Shown: one piece after another, positions 58,258-64,000 of the stretch | Numbering within the stretch: the stretch's first letter is position 1 | Layout of the letters: every line of letters begins with the position of its first letter | Source: Olsenella profusa | GTDB taxonomy: Bacteria; Actinomycetota; Coriobacteriia; Coriobacteriales; Atopobiaceae | Direction: 5' to 3' | Assembly (NCBI RefSeq): GCF_016900315.1 | Contig: NZ_JACSNQ010000001.1 | Coordinates: forward strand, 1 to 64,000 | Length of the DNA: 64,000 bases | Position numbers and translations under genes: made by a program | Notes under the pieces: model-generated | The model's database searches: none | Seen by the model: only the letters and a program-made list of their open reading frames with translations | What the model was told of the DNA's origin: nothing

Positions 58258-59274
58258 TTGATCTACACGATGACGTTGAACCCTGCCCTTGACTATGTCA
58301 TGCACCCGCTGACCCTCGACATGGGCTTCACGAACAGGTCCTCTTCCGAGGAGCTCCACTGCGGTGGAAACGGAATCAACATCTCCACGCTGCTCAACGA
58401 GCTCGACGTCCCGAGCATCGCCATGGGCATCGCCGCCGGCTTCACCGGCGACTACCTCCTGCGCCGTCTGCAGGAGAAGGGCATCGCGAGCAACTTCGTG
58501 TGCCTGGACCGCGGCTACACCCGCATCAACATCAAGCTCAACGGCATCGTCATGACGATGGTCAATGGCATGGGCCCCAAGATTCCCGAGAAGAAGGTCG
58601 ACGAGCTGCTCGGCCGCATGGACATCGTGGGCGCCGGTGACACGCTCGTCCTGACGGGCTCCATCCCCAACTCGCTTCCCGAGGACATGTACTCCCAGGT
58701 CATGCGCCGCCTCGGCGGCCGCGGCATCCAGTTCGTCGTGGACGCCCCGGGTCAGCTCCTCATGGAGGCCCTGGAGATGCACCCGTTCCTCATCAAGCCG
58801 AACAACCACGAGGTCGGCCGCATCTACGGCGTCAACATCGAGGAGCCCGAGGAGTGCATGCCCTACGCGCACAAGCTCCAGGAGGCCGGCGCCCGCAACG
58901 TCATCATCTCCTGCGGAGGCCACGGCTCGCTCCTGCTTGACGAGAACGGCGCCGAGCACATCGTCCCCACCGCCAAGATCAAGCTCGTCAACGCCACCGG
59001 CGCGGGCGACTCCATGGTGGCGGGCTTCCTCGCGCAGGTCACGCGCGGCGTCGACTACGAGACGGCGCTGATCTTCGCGTCCGCCTGCGGCACCGCCACG
59101 GCGGCAAGCAAGGGCATCGCCAAGCGCGCCACGATCGACCGCGTGGTGTCCGCGCTCTACAAGAAGATGGGCCGTGCCATCCCGGGCACCATCGCGCAGG
59201 CCATGGAGAACAACCGTGCGCGCGAGGCGGCCGTGGCTGCGGCAGAGGCGGCGGACCAGGGCGAGAAGAACTAG
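58258..59274 (+). CDS. PfkB-family sugar kinase, probably 1-phosphofructokinase
   Basis: Ribokinase/PfkB kinase of 338 residues. The start IYTMTLNPALDYVM with GGNGINIS (about 42) is typical of FruK, LacC and PfkB phosphosugar kinases. The ATP/catalytic block is NATGAGDSMVAGF (about 245-257). TTG is the start, behind GGAAGGA. The C-terminus is extended by about 25 residues (AREAAVAAAEAADQGEKN), and the final GEKN plus stop comes from an exact motif copy (59260-59271). Enzyme I follows 95 bp later, which supports a role with a PTS-imported sugar phosphate such as fructose-1-phosphate. Confidence 0.87.
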   Translation: MIYTMTLNPALDYVMHPLTLDMGFTNRSSSEELHCGGNGINISTLLNELDVPSIAMGIAAGFTGDYLLRRLQEKGIASNFVCLDRGYTRINIKLNGIVMTMVNGMGPKIPEKKVDELLGRMDIVGAGDTLVLTGSIPNSLPEDMYSQVMRRLGGRGIQFVVDAPGQLLMEALEMHPFLIKPNNHEVGRIYGVNIEEPEECMPYAHKLQEAGARNVIISCGGHGSLLLDENGAEHIVPTAKIKLVNATGAGDSMVAGFLAQVTRGVDYETALIFASACGTATAASKGIAKRATIDRVVSALYKKMGRAIPGTIAQAMENNRAREAAVAAAEAADQGEKN

Positions 59275-59369
59275 TCGCGCCGCGCTGAGATTGGGTTTCT
59301 CGTCCCCTCGGGGGCGTGAACAAGTTGTAATGAGGCCGCCATCCGGCCTGGGACGTAGGGGGATAGAAC

Positions 59370-61073
59370 ATGTACGAGGGAGTCAACGCATCTGACGGCA
59401 TCGGCATCGGCGTGGCGCGCGTCGCCGTCGAGCCCGACCTCAGCTTCACTCCGCACAAGCCCGATGACACGGGCGACGAGAAGCAGCGCTACGCCGCCGC
59501 CGTCGCCAAGTTCATCGAGCAGACCAACGCGCAGATCGAGCGCATGAAGGTCACGGTGGGCGAGGAGGCCGCCGCCATCATGGGCGCCCACATCGAGTTC
59601 GCCGAGGACGAGGGCATCCAGGAGATGGTCAACGGCTCGATTGACTCCGGCATGTGCGCCGAGCAGGCCGTCTCCGAGGCGTACGACATGTACTACAACA
59701 TGTTCTCCAACATGGAGGACGAGCTCTTCCGCGAGCGCGCCGCCGACGTCGCCGACGTCAAGACCGGCCTTCTCGCCGACCTGCTGGGCAAGGAGGTCGT
59801 CGACCTCTCCACGCTGCCGGAGAACTCCATCGTCGTGGTGCACGAGCTCACCCCGTCCATGACGGCCGACATCGACAAGGACAACGTCGCCGGCATCGTC
59901 ACCGAGACCGGCGGCCGCACCTCCCACTCCGCGATCATCGCCCGCGCGCTCGAGATCCCGGCCGTGCTCTCCGTGGCCGACGTCACCAAGACCATCAAGA
60001 CCGGCGACATGGTCATCGTCGACGGCTCCCGCGGCCGCGTGCTCGCCAACCCGAGCGACGACGAGCTCTCCCACTACCGCGCCAAGGCTAAGCAGTTCGC
60101 CGAGGAGAAGCAGGCGCTCGAGGCCTACCGCGGCAAGGAGACCGTGACCGGCGACGGCGAGAAGGTCCTTCTCGTTGCCAACATCGGCAACCCGGACGAC
60201 GCCAACGTCGCAGCCGAGCACGACTGCGAGGGCGTGGGCCTGTTCCGCTCCGAGTTCCTGTTCATGGACGCCAAGGAGCTCCCGACCGAGGACGAGCAGT
60301 TCGCCGCGTACCAGAAGGTCGCCCTGCGCATGAAGGGCCAGCCCGTCATCATCCGCACGCTCGACGTGGGCGGCGACAAGGAGATCCCGTACCTGAACCT
60401 CCAGAAGGAGGAGAACCCCTTCATGGGCTTCAGGGCCGTGCGCTACTGCCTGAACAACCCGGACCAGTACAAGGTCCAGCTCACCGCGCTGCTGCGCGCA
60501 TCGGCCTTCGGCGACATCAAGATCATGATTCCGCTTGTCACCAACATCGACGAGATTCGCCAGGTCAAGGCCCTCGTGGAGGAGTGCAAGGCTGACCTTG
60601 ACGCCCGCGGCGTCGCCTACAACAAGGACATCGAGGTCGGTACCATGATCGAGACGCCCGCCGCGTCGCTGATCGCCGATGACCTCGCCGCCGAGTGCGA
60701 CTTCTTCTCCATCGGCACCAACGACCTCATCGGCTACACCATGTGCGCCGACCGCGGCAACGACCGCGTGAGCTACCTCTATGAGGTCTACCAGCCCGCC
60801 GTCCTGCGCTCGCTCAAGCGCATCATCGAGGAGGGCAACAAGGCCGGTATCATGGTCGGCATGTGCGGCGAGGCCGCGGCCGACCCGCTGCTGATCCCGG
60901 TGCTGATCTCCTTCGGCCTGAACGAGTTCTCCGTGTCCGCGCCGTCGATCCTGCGCACGCGCCGCATCATCTCCGAGTGGACCAAGGCCGACGCCGACGC
61001 CCTGACCGAGAAGGTCATGAAGCTCAAGACCGCCACCGAGGTCAAGGCCATGCTCCAGGCTGCTGCCCGCTAG
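59370..61073 (+). CDS. ptsI: PTS enzyme I (PEP-protein phosphotransferase)
   Basis: Transfers phosphate from PEP to HPr. In 567 residues the HPr-binding N-domain is followed by the active His in TETGGRTSHSAIIARAL (about 188), the linker, and the PEP-binding barrel with DGEGVGLFRSEFLFM-like CEGVGLFRSEFLFM, TLDVGGDKEIPYL, MIETPAASLIAD, FFSIGTNDLIGYTM and GMCGEAAADPLLIPVL containing the catalytic Cys. It lies near a PfkB kinase but 55 kb from ptsH, instead of the usual ptsHI pair. Confidence 0.96.
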   Translation: MYEGVNASDGIGIGVARVAVEPDLSFTPHKPDDTGDEKQRYAAAVAKFIEQTNAQIERMKVTVGEEAAAIMGAHIEFAEDEGIQEMVNGSIDSGMCAEQAVSEAYDMYYNMFSNMEDELFRERAADVADVKTGLLADLLGKEVVDLSTLPENSIVVVHELTPSMTADIDKDNVAGIVTETGGRTSHSAIIARALEIPAVLSVADVTKTIKTGDMVIVDGSRGRVLANPSDDELSHYRAKAKQFAEEKQALEAYRGKETVTGDGEKVLLVANIGNPDDANVAAEHDCEGVGLFRSEFLFMDAKELPTEDEQFAAYQKVALRMKGQPVIIRTLDVGGDKEIPYLNLQKEENPFMGFRAVRYCLNNPDQYKVQLTALLRASAFGDIKIMIPLVTNIDEIRQVKALVEECKADLDARGVAYNKDIEVGTMIETPAASLIADDLAAECDFFSIGTNDLIGYTMCADRGNDRVSYLYEVYQPAVLRSLKRIIEEGNKAGIMVGMCGEAAADPLLIPVLISFGLNEFSVSAPSILRTRRIISEWTKADADALTEKVMKLKTATEVKAMLQAAAR

Positions 61074-61110
61074 GTCTTTCGCTTTTAGCTCACAGCAAGG
61101 CGACTTGGGT

Positions 61111-61143
61111 GCCCCGGCTCCACGCGAGTCGGGGCGCTTTTTT
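61111..61143 (+). terminator. Terminator of ptsI
   Basis: GCCCCG (61111-61116) pairs with CGGGGC (61130-61135), with added pairing inside, followed by GCTTTTTT. Confidence 0.85.
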
Positions 61144-61187
61144 GGCGGATTGATGCTGGACCGAGCGACGCTGGTCCGCCCAGCGCA

Positions 61188-61200
61188 GGCGAGAAGAGCC
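61188..61200 (+). repeat. One-mismatch motif copy
   Basis: GGCGAGAAGAGCC in the convergent gap between ptsI and the lipid kinase. Confidence 0.5.
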
Positions 61201-61251
61201 AGTGGCTGTGACACGCTGCCGCGACGTGCTGCCGCAGCTTGCACCCGCGTC

Positions 61252-62181
61252 CTAGCGCGGGAAGATGACGCGCAGCGCCCCCGGAACGACCTCCACCGAG
61301 AAGTGCGTGCCCTCGAGGCGCTCGCCATCCACCTGGCAGGGCGGCGCGACGGCAAAGTCGAGCTCGGCGCGGCGCACGCGGCGCAGACACACGGCGGAGG
61401 AGCCGGCGTGGCGCCACCACCGCGCGAGGCCGAAGAGCGCGAGCAGGTGGGGGAGGGCCGGGACGCGCACGTTGTAGCAGACGTCGAGCTGGCCGTCGGT
61501 GGGGTCGGCGTCCGGGCAGACGCAGAAGCCGCCGCCGTAGCTCGGCCCCACCTGGATGGCAAAGATGAGTGTGGAGAGCTCGAGCGGCGCCTCGTCGTCA
61601 AAGCGGGCCGTGCAGGCAAAGCCGCCCTTGGCATGGGAGAGGATCTTGAGCCCGGAGGTCACGAAGAGCGCCTCGCCCTCCTGCGAGGTGTCGGCGGCGC
61701 GCCGGTCGGTGGTGTCAAGCGCGATGGCGGCGTCCAGCCCGAAGGAGAGCGTCTGCATGAAGTGGACCCCGTTGACCCGGCCCACCTCGACGCTGCGCGC
61801 GGACCCGCGCACGAGCTGGGCGAGCGCCGCCTCGACGTCGTTTTTCGCCATGCCGAGGGTGCGCGCGTAGTCGTTCCCGGAGCCGAGCGGGATCACCCCA
61901 AGCTGCGGGCGGTCCGCGGCCGGCCGCGCCATGAGGCCGTTCACCACCTCGTGGATGACCCCGTCGCCGCCGAGCGCCACCACCGTGTCGAAGCCGTCCG
62001 CCGCTTCCGCCATGCCCACGGCCTCGCCCGGGCCCGTCGTACGGCGCACCTCGAAGCCGCGCGTGGCCGAGCCCCAGCTTGCCAGGAAGCGCTCGGCAAA
62101 GTCCGCGCCCTCCGCGCCGCGGCCGCTGTGGGCCGCCGGGTTGGCGATGACGAGCGTGCGGCCAAGAGGGGAGTCTGCCAT
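61252..62181 (-). CDS. Diacylglycerol/sphingosine kinase-like lipid kinase (YegS/DgkB type)
   Basis: A 309-residue cytoplasmic lipid kinase of the DAGK catalytic family. IANPAAHSGRG, the nucleotide loop ALGGDGVIHEVVNG (about 68-81), IPLGSGNDYARTLG (about 95-108) and the C-terminal CQVDGERL are the family signatures. It probably recycles diacylglycerol from lipoteichoic or similar polymer synthesis to phosphatidate. It lies just downstream of tRNA-Gly on the same strand and may be read from the tRNA promoter. Confidence 0.9.
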   Translation of the reverse strand: MADSPLGRTLVIANPAAHSGRGAEGADFAERFLASWGSATRGFEVRRTTGPGEAVGMAEAADGFDTVVALGGDGVIHEVVNGLMARPAADRPQLGVIPLGSGNDYARTLGMAKNDVEAALAQLVRGSARSVEVGRVNGVHFMQTLSFGLDAAIALDTTDRRAADTSQEGEALFVTSGLKILSHAKGGFACTARFDDEAPLELSTLIFAIQVGPSYGGGFCVCPDADPTDGQLDVCYNVRVPALPHLLALFGLARWWRHAGSSAVCLRRVRRAELDFAVAPPCQVDGERLEGTHFSVEVVPGALRVIFPR

Positions 62182-62233
62182 GGCGTCCTTCTTACGGAAA
62201 GGCCCGGACGCATGGCCCGGGCCTTGACTCTCA

Positions 62234-62307
<74 letters not shown>

Positions 62308-62313
62308 GTGCGA

Positions 62314-62390
62314 TGGTCGGGGCGGCGAGATTCGAACCCGCGACCCCCTGCTCCCAAAGCAGGTGCGCTACCAAGCTGCGCCACGCCCCG
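62314..62390 (-). tRNA. tRNA-Pro (anticodon TGG)
   Basis: A 77-nt cloverleaf on the minus strand with encoded CCA. The acceptor stem pairs CGGGGCG with CGCCCCG, and the anticodon loop UUUGGGA reads CCA. Six bases separate it from tRNA-Gly, so both share one transcript. Confidence 0.95.
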
Positions 62391-62403
62391 GTCGCAGGAA
62401 GAA

Positions 62404-63994
<1,591 letters not shown>

Positions 63995-64000
63995 GCGAGA

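Overview
The window is a 64 kb piece of a high-GC actinobacterial chromosome. Gene content and style suggest a member of the Coriobacteriia, perhaps Olsenella/Atopobiaceae-like: GTG and TTG starts, a Rho factor with a long basic N-terminal insert, a complete PTS pair (HPr, enzyme I), and many short palindromic intergenic repeats. This placement is an inference from style. About 85% of the window is coding. I see no prophage, integrase, CRISPR array or rRNA.

Layout. 0.2-5.6 kb: CorA Mg channel, queA and tgt (queuosine), a tail-anchored coiled-coil protein and HPr. 5.8-12.4 kb: a 38-codon ORF coupled to a RecJ-helicase fusion, then relA and a metallo-hydrolase. 12.4-16.9 kb: tRNA-Leu, a broken RelB/DinJ antitoxin, ferritin, infC-rpmI-rplT, and a membrane LuxR protein with two HTH domains. 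16.9-18.8 kb: a possible small RNA, a dense GTGCAC array and an acyltransferase. 18.9-26.6 kb: the ilvD-ilvB-ilvN-ilvC operon, a REP-associated tyrosine transposase between its REP palindromes, and ilvA. 26.8-38.6 kb: an ABC ATPase, tRNA-Ala, a candidate structured RNA, wecA/tagO-like, a radical SAM activase, pncB, argS, a tandem MarR regulator, rho, and two tandem-repeat arrays. 38.6-45.5 kb: an unknown membrane protein, VanZ and the livJHMGF branched-chain amino-acid importer. 45.7-51.7 kb: thrB, thrC, hom, lysC and asd (aspartate family). 51.9-64 kb: two peptidases, Fic, tRNA-His/Lys/Lys, a secreted nuclease, a NUDIX hydrolase, tRNA-Arg, a PfkB kinase, PTS enzyme I, a lipid kinase, tRNA-Gly/Pro and gdhA.

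How the genes fit together. The window is rich in amino-acid metabolism. The lysC-asd-hom-thrB-thrC set makes threonine, ilvA turns threonine into 2-oxobutyrate, ilvBN/C/D make branched-chain amino acids, liv imports them, and gdhA supplies glutamate. relA, rho, infC and argS supply global and translational control. HPr and enzyme I sit 55 kb apart.

Most striking observation. A short word, GGCGAGAAGAACC (or GGCGAGAAGGACC), occurs on both strands throughout. I counted 27 exact copies of the 12-mer GGCGAGAAGRAC by eye; far fewer than one is expected by chance. Nineteen are intergenic, although only about 15% of the window is intergenic. The eight coding copies all lie within about 30 residues of a protein end. 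Several copies form inverted pairs, one of which makes the argS terminator. This closely resembles DNA-uptake sequences of Neisseria and Pasteurellaceae, which to my knowledge have not been described in this class. Other unexplained repeats are the GTGCAC array, convergent 31-bp and 42-bp tandem arrays, twin hairpins after livF, and REP palindromes that begin exactly on the TGA stop codon of four genes.
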